Shown here: positions 1 through 9,175 of the stretch, one piece after another
How positions within the stretch are numbered: position 1 is the first letter of the stretch
Layout: each line of letters begins with the position of its first letter
Assembly (NCBI RefSeq): GCF_001311375.1
Contig: NZ_BBAS01000007.1
Coordinates: 1 to 64,000, forward strand
Origin: Limosilactobacillus equigenerosi DSM 18793 = JCM 14505
GTDB taxonomy: Bacteria > Bacillota > Bacilli > Lactobacillales > Lactobacillaceae
DNA length: 64,000 nucleotides
Reading direction: 5' to 3'
Program-made: the position numbers and the translations under genes
The notes under the pieces: model-generated
The model's database searches: none
The model's input: the letters and a program-made list of their open reading frames with translations, nothing else
What the model was told of the DNA's origin: nothing

Positions 1-815
1 TTCTAAGGTTGGTAACTGAACGCCGTGCCCTTGATAAGTTCCTTTAATCCCAAAATAATTATGATAGTGAGCTGCCAAATCGCTCGCTCCCCAATTACTT
101 TCGAGGGCTGCCTGGGCAATTAATACTGATGGATATAGGTCATATCGACGTCCAATCTGTTGGGCAGGTCCCTTTAAGTGGTTAATAAACCGTTGTTGGG
201 GTTTATTTAACGGCGCCGTCAATCGTGGTAAGGTGCTTTTGTGGTTTGATGGCGCGACTGTCGGCTGATGATTCGTGGGATTTACCAAATGTTCCGTCAC
301 CGGTTCAGCAGCTTCTACTTCCCCACAATCCGTTGGACGATTCGCCACCGGAATTTGATTCTGAAGTGGGACTGAAGTTAGTAAGTGGGGCGACTCAATT
401 TGATGCTTAACCAGACATGCGGATTGAATTGGCTGACCAGCTGCCGTTGTGACTGGTTGCGGGGGAATTATAATTGGCAACTCGGCTTGTGCCATTAGTT
501 CGGCCAATCGTTGGTCTGGTAGGTTTGCTAACCACGCTTGCCACCCGCCAACCGGACATGGTTGCTCTGCTTGCCAAGTTCGCATTGCCTTCATCCCCGC
601 TTGATACGCTTGTTTCATTGCCGGTGTGGTTGGGATCGGGTTGGTAGCTTTAGGGCGGCTTGCATTCCGTAACGCCACCATTGCCGTTCTTGCCGTCGTT
701 CAATGGCTAACAGATTCGCTGGCGTTGGTGGTTCCTGACTCGCTAACACGGTGCCTGGCTTCGCAATTAAGACACTAATTAATACTAAAATAATGATTAA
801 ACTTCTTTTGATCAT
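1..815 (-). CDS. Secreted glucosaminidase-type peptidoglycan hydrolase, frameshifted and cut by the window edge
   Basis: The protein starts with a short basic stretch, a hydrophobic segment and an A-S-Q cleavage region (about residues 1-26), which is a Sec signal peptide. A Gln/Pro-rich linker follows. After it, near window positions 1-160, comes a glucosaminidase domain (PF01832 type) with the family block SVLIAQAALESNWG and HNYFGIKG; the Glu in ALES is the expected catalytic acid. The family cleaves the glycan strand of peptidoglycan outside the cell. The C-terminus lies beyond position 1. One A is missing in a short A run near 649-651: the 5' part stops at 615, while adding one A joins it to the glucosaminidase frame. 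A clear AGGAGG lies just upstream of the ATG at 815. Domain call firm; substrate bond inferred. Confidence 0.8.
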
Positions 816-866
816 ATTTAAGGCCTCCTAATGGATAAATACCCGTTAAAGCAGTCCTTAAACGAA

Positions 867-896
867 AAAAATCAGCCGCATGCGACTGATTTTAAA
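867..896 (-). terminator. Rho-independent terminator after the L,D-transpeptidase gene
   Basis: An 11-bp inverted repeat (AAAATCAGYCG arms around a CATG loop) lies just past the stop of the L,D-transpeptidase gene. On the minus strand it is followed by a run of seven T. Confidence 0.8.
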
Positions 897-901
897 AGAT
901 A

Positions 902-2291
902 TTAATAAATTACGACGGGTTCGCCCTCGTCCATCGAAGCAAACGCTGTCCCGGCATCGCCGACTTTCATGTTCACACAACCATGTGAACCACCAGCTAA
1001 GTACGCCGTCTTTGACCAATCTCCGCGCCAACTAGCATCATGGAAACCATGTCCTTGTTGCGTAAATGGCACCCAGTAGGCAACTGGCGATGAATACTTA
1101 GATCCATCATCATTTAATCCCCGTAACGTTGCGCCCCGTTGCTTATAAAGTGTGTAGTAAACACCGGTTGGCGTAGCATTATCACCTTGTTCGGTCCCCG
1201 TAACGACATCGGCTTCAAAGACTACCTTACCGTCTCGATACCACCAAACATGTTGGGCTGCCTTAGACACTTCAACGTAGGTATTCCCAATCCCATTATT
1301 AGTCGTATTGTTATACCCAGTCCCATTTTCATTATAACCAATCCCGTAGATATAATCTTTGGCATTGATCACTTTTGAACTATCCTTAGCAAAGGCAGCT
1401 TGCAAGGCCGGCTTTAACTTATGCGCACTCAAAGCCCAACCATACGTTCCTTGATTATTAAGCGTAATTTCTTGTCCAGAGTGAGTCTTAAATTTAAGGG
1501 CCTTGCCTAACGTAGCATATTGATGATTCAATTTAGCAACCGCTTGTTGGGCTTTTTCCGTATCAATTTGATACGTCCCATGTAAGTAAGTAGCCTTCGT
1601 AACTAAATCCTTAGCCCCTAACTTAACTTCATGATCTTGAATTTTCAAAACCACGTGTCGCTTATTCAAAGCTTCCAAGTGTTGTTTTTGAGTTTTAATC
1701 GTTTGACTATCCGCCTTCACTGGGGTTTGGACTTGTTTCGTTAACTTAATCGTTGGATTAAAGCGCCGATTGTTAAATTGCTTTAACATCGCTTGTTCAT
1801 CCAACGCCGTTCCTTGAACTGACTTAATCACCTTAATCCGTCCATTAACTAACTCAGCGTGGGCATCAACAGAAGCGGACTTGCCTTGATTATAAGTTGC
1901 GACAGCTTGTTGAACTGCGTCTTGCATCGCAGCAAGTTGACTTGTATCAAAATTGGTTCCTTGAATCGCAAAATTTTGGGCCTTACTAGTCGGAATTAAC
2001 GTCTTTTGCTTAGCAAGAGCTTGCTTAAATTTACTTTGATCAGCATTGGTTAACCCAACTTTTACTGAATGCCCAGCATAAATTTGTTGACCATCAAAGT
2101 AAACATCTTGGCTACTACTTGATTGTTGGACTTTATTAAAGGCTTGCTTAGCCGTTAAGCCACCAACTTTCACCCCATTAATCGTCACATTCCGATTAAA
2201 ATGAGTTGCTTGATGTTGATTTAAACCTGCTGTTGCTAATCCTAATAAAACCACGACCCCAGCAACGGAGCCCCACACTTTTTTTATTCAT
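902..2291 (-). CDS. L,D-transpeptidase (YkuD family) with N-terminal membrane anchor
   Basis: This enzyme family forms 3-3 cross-links in peptidoglycan or attaches proteins to it, acting outside the membrane. The N-terminus has one hydrophobic segment (signal anchor). A long middle region resembles the peptidoglycan-binding_4 type repeats found in Gram-positive YkuD proteins. The C-terminal YkuD domain carries the signature S-H-G-C-V-N-M, with the catalytic Cys about 25 residues from the end and a preceding conserved His in GHGFH. The uninterrupted frame starts at a GTG at 2278, but an ATG at 2291 with AGGA upstream rejoins it if one A is removed from the A7 run at 2281-2285, giving an MNKK start; I choose 2291. 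A terminator follows. Length near 460 residues is normal for the two-domain form. Confidence 0.88.
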
Positions 2292-2350
2292 TCTTCCTAA
2301 ACTCTCCAGAATTTTTATCAGTTTGTATCATACCATTTATCAGTGAATAA

Positions 2351-2385
2351 AAAAAGAACTATGTCCACTTATTTGAACATAGTTC
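2351..2385 (-). terminator. Rho-independent terminator after uspA
   Basis: Perfect 9-bp arms GAACTATGT/ACATAGTTC enclose a short loop, followed on the minus strand by a run of seven T. It lies 20 bases after the stop of the universal stress protein gene. Confidence 0.8.
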
Positions 2386-2405
2386 GATATATTTTTAAAG
2401 ATTGT

Positions 2406-2906
2406 TTAAAGTTTCGGATAACTTGTACGTTCGATGTCGATGGCTTCGTTATTTAAGTCCGTTTTCACGACTTCAACATCGTATGGTGCCCGGGCCACCA
2501 CGTAAGTCGTCGTGGAGCCGACTAACATCTTACCCAAGGCATTTAAACCAGTTGCTCCGATAACCAGCAAGTCTACCGGTTCATCTTCAGCATAACCAGT
2601 TGTTAATTCTTGCTTAACGTTTCCAATGACCACCTTTGTTTTCACATTTTCAATGCCAGCTTCAGTGGCCCGTTGCTTATAATCAGCTAAGACTTTTTCC
2701 ATCTTATTAACGGCTCCCTCGTAAACTTCGCGGGACATAAAGCCATAACCGATTGTATCTGCTGTTGGATACCGTTCACCATTAACAACACTAACTAAGT
2801 GTAACGTAGCGTGATTAGCCTTCGCGATTAGCACCGCCTTATCAAAAGCCGCTAATGATTGCTTTGATCCATCAATGCCGACCAAAATGTTTTGATATTG
2901 AGCCAT
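2406..2906 (-). CDS. Universal stress protein, UspA family
   Basis: A 166-residue single-domain Usp protein. It begins with the family strand NILVGIDGS and ends with the nucleotide-binding loop region VIGATGLN and VGSTTTYVV, close to the G-2x-G-9x-G-S/T pattern of ATP-binding Usp proteins. Members are cytoplasmic stress-response proteins whose molecular role varies. The longer frame opens with a GTG at 2921, but the ATG at 2906 (MAQYQN) has GGAGGTGG at ideal spacing, so I use that. The gene stands alone with its own terminator, and the reading frame is intact. Confidence 0.92.
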   Translation of the reverse strand: MAQYQNILVGIDGSKQSLAAFDKAVLIAKANHATLHLVSVVNGERYPTADTIGYGFMSREVYEGAVNKMEKVLADYKQRATEAGIENVKTKVVIGNVKQELTTGYAEDEPVDLLVIGATGLNALGKMLVGSTTTYVVARAPYDVEVVKTDLNNEAIDIERTSYPKL

Positions 2907-2964
2907 AATTTCCACCTCCACATGGTAAAAACCTTACTACTTTTGCTACACCTATATTATAGCA

Positions 2965-4365
2965 CTATTTAGCTGCCAGCGTGTAAATCGCCTCCATGTA
3001 AATAGCAATGGCTTGAATTAATTGATTAACTGGTTGGTATTCATTTGCTTGATGCATGACATTAGGAGTTCCTGGCATTAAGGCCCCAAAGGCTACCCCA
3101 CGTTCCATTAATCGACCATAGGTTCCACCACCAACGACCATTGGTTGGGCCGTTTCATCACCAGTTTGGTGACGGTAAGCATCCATTAACACTTCGACAA
3201 TTGGATCGCTTGGATCAACGTAGTGGGGGTTCTTAAATTCACCTGGCGTGGCAGTTAAATCATATTCCGCCGCATCATCCGCAATCCCAGCCGTAATCTC
3301 ATCAACGGTAATCCCCTTTGGGAACCGGAAGTTCATATCAATATTCGTTCCCGTGGCTTGATCAAATTCAATAATGCCGGCATTCATCGTCATATCACCC
3401 ATGACTTCATCCGTAAAATCAGCCGCAAAATTGTGTACCCGGGTATCTAAATGTAACTTATCAGCCACAAAATCGATAAATTGGCGCGCATGATCAGTGA
3501 AGGCCAATGGTTGTAAGAATTTGGCCAAGTACGTCCCCGCATTAATTCCCAATTCTGGTTCAGCCCCGTGAGCGGCTTTTCCGATTAATTCCACCGTAAT
3601 CGTATCACCGGTTTCCTTTACTTCACCAGTCACTGGATTAGTAGCCATGAACTTAGTTAAGGCTTGCGTAAGTTCAGATACATCCACCCCAGTAAGTACC
3701 GCCGTAGCTTCCCGTGGCACCATATTAAACCGCAACCCTGCCTTAAAACTAACTAATTGCAAGGCCCCAGTTTGGTCACCTTGACCATTAATGGCAAGGG
3801 AAACCATTCCCTTTTCCCCATTAATAACTGGAAATTCAGCATCAGGTGAAAAACCATACGTTGGCGCTGGTTCAACTTCAAAATAGCGTTGCATCCCATA
3901 CCAATCACGTTCTTCGTCCGTCCCAACAATAAAGCGAATCCGTTGTTTAAATTCAACCCCTTGATCCTTTAAAGCTTTTAAAGCATAGTATGCCGCTAAG
4001 CCCGGTCCTTTATCATCAGAAGCTCCCCGGCCGTAAATATTACCATCCTTAATGACTGGGTCAAATGGATCCGTATCCCAACCATTCCCAGCTGGCATCA
4101 CATCTAGGTGCGCTAAAATGGCGAGGGTTTCTTCACCTTCACCAATTTCGGCATACCCAACGACGTTATCAATATTTTTAACCCGAAAACCATCTTGTTC
4201 CGCCATTTCTAAAAAGGCTAACAAGGCTTGCGTTGGTCCTGGACTAACTGGATATTCTTCTGACACTAACGCATCATCATGGACACTTTTAATCTTGATT
4301 AGGTCCATTAAGTCATGTAAGTAATTTTCTTTTTGCGCTTCTGCAAGTGCGGTAAAATCTAACAT
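2965..4365 (-). CDS. pepV: Dipeptidase PepV (M20 zinc peptidase)
   Basis: PepV is a cytoplasmic dinuclear zinc dipeptidase that releases amino acids from dipeptides after oligopeptide uptake. The 466-residue length matches lactobacillar PepV. Expected metal ligands are visible: His86 and Asp88 in LAHLDVMP, the bridging Asp in the GASDDKG motif near 117-118, Glu151/Glu152 in GTDEERDW, and a C-terminal His in NVMHQANE. The insertion (lid) domain sits in the middle, as in the known PepV fold. The frame is intact, one of the minority of long genes here without an indel. The gene is monocistronic; nnrD diverges from it upstream across 142 bases. Confidence 0.95.
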   Translation of the reverse strand: MLDFTALAEAQKENYLHDLMDLIKIKSVHDDALVSEEYPVSPGPTQALLAFLEMAEQDGFRVKNIDNVVGYAEIGEGEETLAILAHLDVMPAGNGWDTDPFDPVIKDGNIYGRGASDDKGPGLAAYYALKALKDQGVEFKQRIRFIVGTDEERDWYGMQRYFEVEPAPTYGFSPDAEFPVINGEKGMVSLAINGQGDQTGALQLVSFKAGLRFNMVPREATAVLTGVDVSELTQALTKFMATNPVTGEVKETGDTITVELIGKAAHGAEPELGINAGTYLAKFLQPLAFTDHARQFIDFVADKLHLDTRVHNFAADFTDEVMGDMTMNAGIIEFDQATGTNIDMNFRFPKGITVDEITAGIADDAAEYDLTATPGEFKNPHYVDPSDPIVEVLMDAYRHQTGDETAQPMVVGGGTYGRLMERGVAFGALMPGTPNVMHQANEYQPVNQLIQAIAIYMEAIYTLAAK

Positions 4366-4507
4366 TGTGTACTCCTATTCCGCTAAGGCTATTTTAGCAG
4401 TCTCTGAATTCCATCATACCATATGATTAAAAAACGGCAACTTTTCCCCTTGAAAACGCTCCTAAAAAGCGCAAAATCACTTATAAAAACCGGTAAGGAG
4501 ATTAATC

Positions 4508-5347
4508 ATGGAAGTTTTAACCACACAAATTCTAACCGATGTTATTGTCCCACGCCCACTTGATAGCCACAAAGGTACCTTTGGCCGGGTCCTATTAATT
4601 GGTGGCAACCACCAATTCGGCGGCGCCATTATTATGGCCACCCAAGCTGCCGTTGCTAGCGGCGCCGGCCTCGTAACAGTGGCAACTGATCCTAGTAACC
4701 GGACCGCCCTGCTCACCCGCTTACCAGAAGCCATGACCATTGACTATCACCATGATGATTTAGTCATGCAACAATTAAGCTCTGCTGATGTCGTGGTGAT
4801 TGGTCCCGGTCTTGGTACCGATGCCATTGCTTTACACTTATTACAGCTCACCCTACGATTAATTCAACCGCAACAACGCCTTATCATTGACGGATCAGCC
4901 CTCACCTTACTCGCTGAACATCAACTACCAGTTAACCATCAACAGACGGTTTATACGCCCCATCAAATGGAATGGCAACGCTCAGTCAACTCCCAATTAA
5001 CCAGCAAACCGAAGTTACGAATGCCCAGGCCAAAGCTAAATTTCCCGGCATTGTCGTTGTAAAAAAAACACCATAGCGAAATTTACACCTCCCAAGGAAC
5101 CTACCAACTTCCAATCGGTACCCCTGCCCAAGCTACGGGTGGGATGGGCGATACGCTGGCCGGCATCATCGGTGGTTTAACTGCTCAATTCACTCGTGAT
5201 TTTACGCAAACCGTCTTAGCTGCCGTTTATCTGCACAGCGCCGTTGCTGAACAGCTTGCCACGACTAACTATGTGGTTTTACCAACCACCATTAGTGAGT
5301 CCCTGCCAGCATTTATGCACCAAATTAGCACTGCTCCCAATAACTAA
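4508..5347 (+). CDS. nnrD: ADP/ATP-dependent NAD(P)H-hydrate dehydratase (frameshifted)
   Basis: This is the stand-alone C-terminal YjeF (ribokinase-fold) domain, which dehydrates the S form of damaged NAD(P)H hydrates. Family marks are H-K-G-x-F-G-R near residue 20, GGNHQFGGA, VIGPGLG, YTPHQMEW and the nucleotide-site signature ATGGMGDTLAG. An AAGGAG lies upstream of the ATG at 4508. Two indels break the frame: one base is missing near 4981, and one A is in excess in the A8 run around 5061-5068. Correcting both gives a continuous protein of about 280 residues, the usual length. The epimerase half (NnrE) is not fused here, as is common in lactobacilli. Confidence 0.85.
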
Positions 5348-5385
5348 CATAGCGCCGCCTCTAATCATTAGAGACGGCGCTATGT
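5347..5385. terminator. Bidirectional rho-independent terminator
   Basis: A strong hairpin with arms ACATAGCGCCG-CTCTA and the complementary TAGAG-CGGCGCTATGT lies between convergent nnrD (+) and the gene at 5390-5875 (-). It has T-rich flanks on both sides. Confidence 0.85.
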
Positions 5386-5389
5386 TTAA

Positions 5390-5875
5390 TTAATCATCTA
5401 ACCGGGTAAATTTAGTCCAGTTATTAACTTTTCCTTGCCCAGCTTGCGAGATTTGATAACTAAATCCGTGCGTATATAAGTGATTCTTAGTTGCAAGCAC
5501 CCCATTATATTGCCATTGGGAAACGTTACCGTCCTTAGTTTCGGCCAAGGTTAACTTGCTACCTTCCACTTTATATTGCCACGTATCACCATTGTCAACT
5601 TGCGCTTGGTAAGCAGCATTGAAATTGGCTTCATTTTGCATCGCTTTCTTAACAACCTTTTGATCCGTATCAACAACGGCCTTATTAGTATTCCGTGAAA
5701 AAGCAACGTATAATTGCTTTTTCTTAGCGACACTATGATAAACATAGGCTTGTCCCGGAACCCGTTTTGGTACCATATGGCTTAAATGAAAATAAGTTCC
5801 ACCACCTAAAATCACCAAAATGGCGGCGATGACCCCCATTTTTTGCCATTGGGTTAATTGCTTAAATTTTTCCAT
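5390..5875 (-). CDS. Membrane-anchored extracytoplasmic protein of unknown function
   Basis: I do not recognise a family. The 161-residue protein has a cytoplasmic basic start, one hydrophobic segment (about residues 14-31) and an extracytoplasmic part rich in Lys, Gln, Trp and Tyr, with no lipobox Cys. It lies 28 bases after the LysM protein gene on the same strand, so the two are probably one transcript ending at the terminator at 5347-5385. That suggests an envelope role (inference). The frame is intact. Confidence 0.6.
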   Translation of the reverse strand: MEKFKQLTQWQKMGVIAAILVILGGGTYFHLSHMVPKRVPGQAYVYHSVAKKKQLYVAFSRNTNKAVVDTDQKVVKKAMQNEANFNAAYQAQVDNGDTWQYKVEGSKLTLAETKDGNVSQWQYNGVLATKNHLYTHGFSYQISQAGQGKVNNWTKFTRLDD

Positions 5876-5903
5876 CCGTCAACAATCCTCTTCCTCAATC
5901 TAA

Positions 5904-6989
5904 TTATTCTTCGCTGTCACTTTCCGCATCAGCTGGTTGTTCTTCTGCGGTTGAGCTTTCCGTTGTAGCTGATGATTCTTCTTCACTTGCTTCAGAACTT
6001 GATTTATCACTTGATGATGATTCTTCATCATCCTTTTGCGTGGCAACGGTTACCGTAACGTGAATTTTATCATTATCCTTCGTAATTTCAACCTTCACTT
6101 GATCCGCATGCTTCAAAGCATCACTGTCATCACCAGATAATGTAGCTAACTTACCATTGATTTCATTCGCAACGTCTTGAGCAGCCGCTTCAGAATTCTT
6201 CTTCACCGTGGTTGATAACGTTTCATTATCAATCACCGTCGTCGTTTCAACATCGTCATCATCCGGTAAACTATCATCATTGCCGAGCACAGTCTTCCCG
6301 CTTAATGAACTTTCATTGGCCACATCACTATGCACAGTTGCTAAGAATTCATCATCATCCATCTTAGCTGCTTTGTCATGCTTACTATTACTTTCAGCTG
6401 ACTTGGCATCCTTATCACCACTAGTAGCACTACTATTAGCAGCTGAACCTTGGCTCGCGCTTTGATCCGTCGTGGCTTCACCATTATTAACAAACGTGTT
6501 GTTTTCCGTCTTCTTGACTAAAACAGGTGATACGTTAATATTAACGTTCTTTTCGTTATGGTTAATAATAATCTTCGTCTTAGCTACAGTGCGTGGGTTC
6601 GCTTCGTAATGATAATCAGCTGGTACGGACCCGTCCCGGTTTAAAATCAAAACCTGACCAGCAAAAATTAAATCGCGGTTAGCAATATGGTTGTCGTAGG
6701 CTAATTTGTCAACTGAAATCCCCGTGGCTTGGGAAATTCCCCATAACGTGTCACCCCATTGCACAATGTAACGAGTTCCGTTTAATGTTGAATTAACATT
6801 AATGTTTTGCACGGCCATGTTATTCGTAATTTGTTGCGGCGTGCTAGCCACCCAATTCGTAATATCAGCCATCGCCGCATAACTTTGGTTGGCATAGAAA
6901 CTATCAGCAGCCACTGATACCGTCGTCCCAAATAGTGGCATCGCTATCGTGGCTGTCATTAAGGCAGCGTTTAAAATTCGCTTATTCAC
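5904..6989 (-). CDS. Secreted LysM-domain protein with acidic Ser-rich tail
   Basis: The 361-residue protein has a Sec signal peptide (about residues 1-28) and one LysM peptidoglycan-binding domain at about residues 73-118 (YIVQWGDTLWGISQATG through GQVLIL). A linker and a long low-complexity C-terminal half dominated by Ser, Asp, Glu and Ala follow. LysM binds GlcNAc in peptidoglycan. No catalytic domain is visible, so this is a wall-associated non-enzymatic protein or one with an unrecognised effector region. The membrane protein gene follows 28 bases later. The repetitive acidic tail is of the kind that varies between strains. Confidence 0.8.
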   Translation of the reverse strand: MNKRILNAALMTATIAMPLFGTTVSVAADSFYANQSYAAMADITNWVASTPQQITNNMAVQNINVNSTLNGTRYIVQWGDTLWGISQATGISVDKLAYDNHIANRDLIFAGQVLILNRDGSVPADYHYEANPRTVAKTKIIINHNEKNVNINVSPVLVKKTENNTFVNNGEATTDQSASQGSAANSSATSGDKDAKSAESNSKHDKAAKMDDDEFLATVHSDVANESSLSGKTVLGNDDSLPDDDDVETTTVIDNETLSTTVKKNSEAAAQDVANEINGKLATLSGDDSDALKHADQVKVEITKDNDKIHVTVTVATQKDDEESSSSDKSSSEASEEESSATTESSTAEEQPADAESDSEE

Positions 6990-7070
6990 AATCGTACCCC
7001 TCGTGTATATTTAATATTCATTTATGATTATATCATGATTTAAGTTTAAAAATAACATCGATCCATAAAT

Positions 7071-7103
7071 AAAAGACCTAATGATTTTTAGTCATTAGAT
7101 CTT
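7071..7103 (-). terminator. Rho-independent terminator after the MurJ-like flippase gene
   Basis: Arms AAGACCTAATGA and TCATTAGATCTT, separated by seven bases, lie just past the flippase stop. A T-rich stretch follows on the minus strand. Confidence 0.75.
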
Positions 7104-7110
7104 AACTATT

Positions 7111-8747
7111 TTACAGATGTAACTTCCGCTTCAATCCTTGCACGCGCAAACCTAAGACTTCTTCGGCCACCCCATTTTTCAACACTAAAATGACAAACAC
7201 AAGGGCGCCAATTCCGACCGCGGGAATTAACGCAAAGAAGGCTAAGTAACGGCCAGCTGGATTTAACCAGACATAAATTAAAGCTACTAGCGCACGTACA
7301 ATTACATACATCACTAAGCTAGCACTAATAATTTTATTCAACGGATTCACCATTAAGCCTAATTGAACGCCATACGCATGACTAAAGTGATGATAAACCA
7401 AGACTAAAACGATTAACATGGCGACTGCCGTTGCTAATAATGGTCCAACGGCGGTGAAATACTTAATCGCTGGATATTGTAATACCATCTTAATCACAAT
7501 TCCAATTCCTAAGTACGTCATCATCCGCCGATTTTCCGAAATTCCTTGCATCATGCAGCTCCAATGTTGTATAACCCATACGGAATCGACATAAAAGCCG
7601 CAAAGGCCATTAACGTCGTGCCGGCTTCACTATACCGATAAAAGACGGTATACACCGGTTGGGCCACCGCCGCTAACCCTAAAGACGCTGGCATCATGAT
7701 AGAGGCGAATAATAGGGTTGCCTTTTCAATTTGTTGTTGAATTTCTGCCAAATTATTCCGCGCCCGCGCATTAGCGAGTAACGGAATCGCCGTGACCGCC
7801 ATCGCCGTCGCTAAGGACACAATAATCATATAAATTTTATTCGTATTAAAGGCAAATAATGCATACAAAGTATCAATTTGTAAGGTCGTAAAATGACCAA
7901 TTTGATTCATGACCGGCTTAAACGTATATTGATCAAACAATTGGAACAAAACAATCGCCGATTCGATAATAATAAATGGAATTGACCGGTACACGATTTT
8001 GCGAATTAGCTTCACCGTTGAAATTTCAGGATCATTTTGACTTTGCGCACTTAAATTAGCTAAATACTTGCGTTGCCGCCATTCAACATAAATTAAAACC
8101 GCACACGATCCAACCGCTCCGACAAAAGCCGCAAAGGTTGATTGCATCGTCGCTGCTTGCCAGTGACCATGAGCGACCTTCATAATCATGAAGGTCGCCG
8201 CCAGCATGTAAATCACCCGCAGTAATTGCTCAATAAACTGTGACAGGGCCGAGGGCGCCATCCAATTATACCCTTGAAGATACCCCCGCGAGATACTCAT
8301 CGCTGGAATTAAGAGCACCGCCCAAGCCAATGATCGTAAAACTGGCACTAAATTCGCATCACCTTGCGATAACCACGGTGCTCCAAGATACATAAATCCA
8401 GCAAATAAAATCCCCGTCAATAACGAGAAATACAAGGCCGACCGATACAACCGGCGACTGGTTAAGTATTGACCACGACCATTATAGTCACCAACCATTT
8501 GCGAAATTGCTGATGGAATCCCGGCCGAGGCTAAAATTAATAAATAACTATAGATATTGTACCCTTTGGCATACAAAGCATTGGCCTGATCACTATATAC
8601 CCCCATCCAGGTCACCCACGGAATCACGTAAATCGCTCCAAGCAGTCGCGAAGTGATGGTCCCAGCAGTCATCCAAGCAGAACCGGCAACCATTTTCGCC
8701 GTGGCACTTTGTTCCGTGGCTACATTCTCTGTTGATTTGGATTTCAT
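7111..8747 (-). CDS. Polysaccharide/lipid II flippase, MurJ-SpoVB (MOP) family, frameshifted
   Basis: An integral membrane protein of about 545 residues with roughly 14 hydrophobic segments. It opens with the family pattern GSAWMTAGTITSRLLGAIYVIPW and contains GIPSAISQMV and RGYLQGYN, typical of the Gram-positive SpoVB/MurJ (YtgP) branch that flips lipid-linked wall precursors. One base is missing near 7555: the upstream frame stops at 7551 and the downstream frame resumes in overlap, while restoring one base gives a continuous YNIGAAMMQGISENRR. Substrate is inferred from family; the lipid II flippase MurJ (YtgP-type) is the leading option, a teichoic or capsular flippase the alternative. It is distinct from the Wzx at 39900-41330. 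Confidence 0.8.
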
Positions 8748-8810
8748 TATTGTTTACTCCCAAATTAAAAATTCAAAGTTCATTGTATCGAACTCTTAAT
8801 TTCCGTGCAA

Positions 8811-9071
8811 TTAATACTGATCTAAATCAGTCGTTACTGCAATTTCCTGTTGATTAGTTGCTAAGTCCGGCAACGCCACAGTCCCTGGTTGCGGTACCGG
8901 TTCAAAATGGCTCAACCGATCCGCAATCATTAATGCTAATCCAATCCGGGCCCGCAACTGTGCCCGCTCCAAGTCTTGATCAACCACATTCGCAGCTGGT
9001 AAGTCTGGAAATTCAATTCGATATTCATTCTCAGTCGTCGTTAAGACTGCCGGATAAGTAACTAAATCCAT
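8811..9071 (-). CDS. Orphan HicB-family antitoxin-like protein
   Basis: An 86-residue protein with the HicB N-terminal pattern (LVTYPAVL, then YRIEFPDLPAANVVDQ and a helix containing ARIGLALMIADRL). HicB antitoxins fold as a partial RNase H domain and neutralise HicA mRNA interferases. No HicA-like small ORF is seen on either side: leuS is upstream and the flippase downstream. It is therefore a solitary HicB-like protein. I start at the ATG at 9071 because AAGAGG is well placed there; the longer frame starting at 9095 has no good site. Confidence 0.65.
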   Translation of the reverse strand: MDLVTYPAVLTTTENEYRIEFPDLPAANVVDQDLERAQLRARIGLALMIADRLSHFEPVPQPGTVALPDLATNQQEIAVTTDLDQY

Positions 9072-9175
9072 GGATAACCTCTTTTCGTTCTGCAAGTAAT
9101 AAGGCCAGGGAAAGTCCCCGGCCCGCTTACTATTTACTAAATTATTCGTGATTGTCTAACTACTTTTGTCCCAAC

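Noticed and set aside
4451-4464. A cre-like sequence (TGAAAACGCT plus four bases) between pepV and nnrD
   Set aside because: Only the first ten positions fit the CcpA cre consensus; the 3' half does not, and neither gene is a clear CcpA target.
9096-9130. GC-rich hairpin between leuS and the HicB-like gene as a terminator
   Set aside because: The arms pair (GGCC-GGG with CCC-GGCC), but no U run follows on the minus strand, so I do not call it a terminator.
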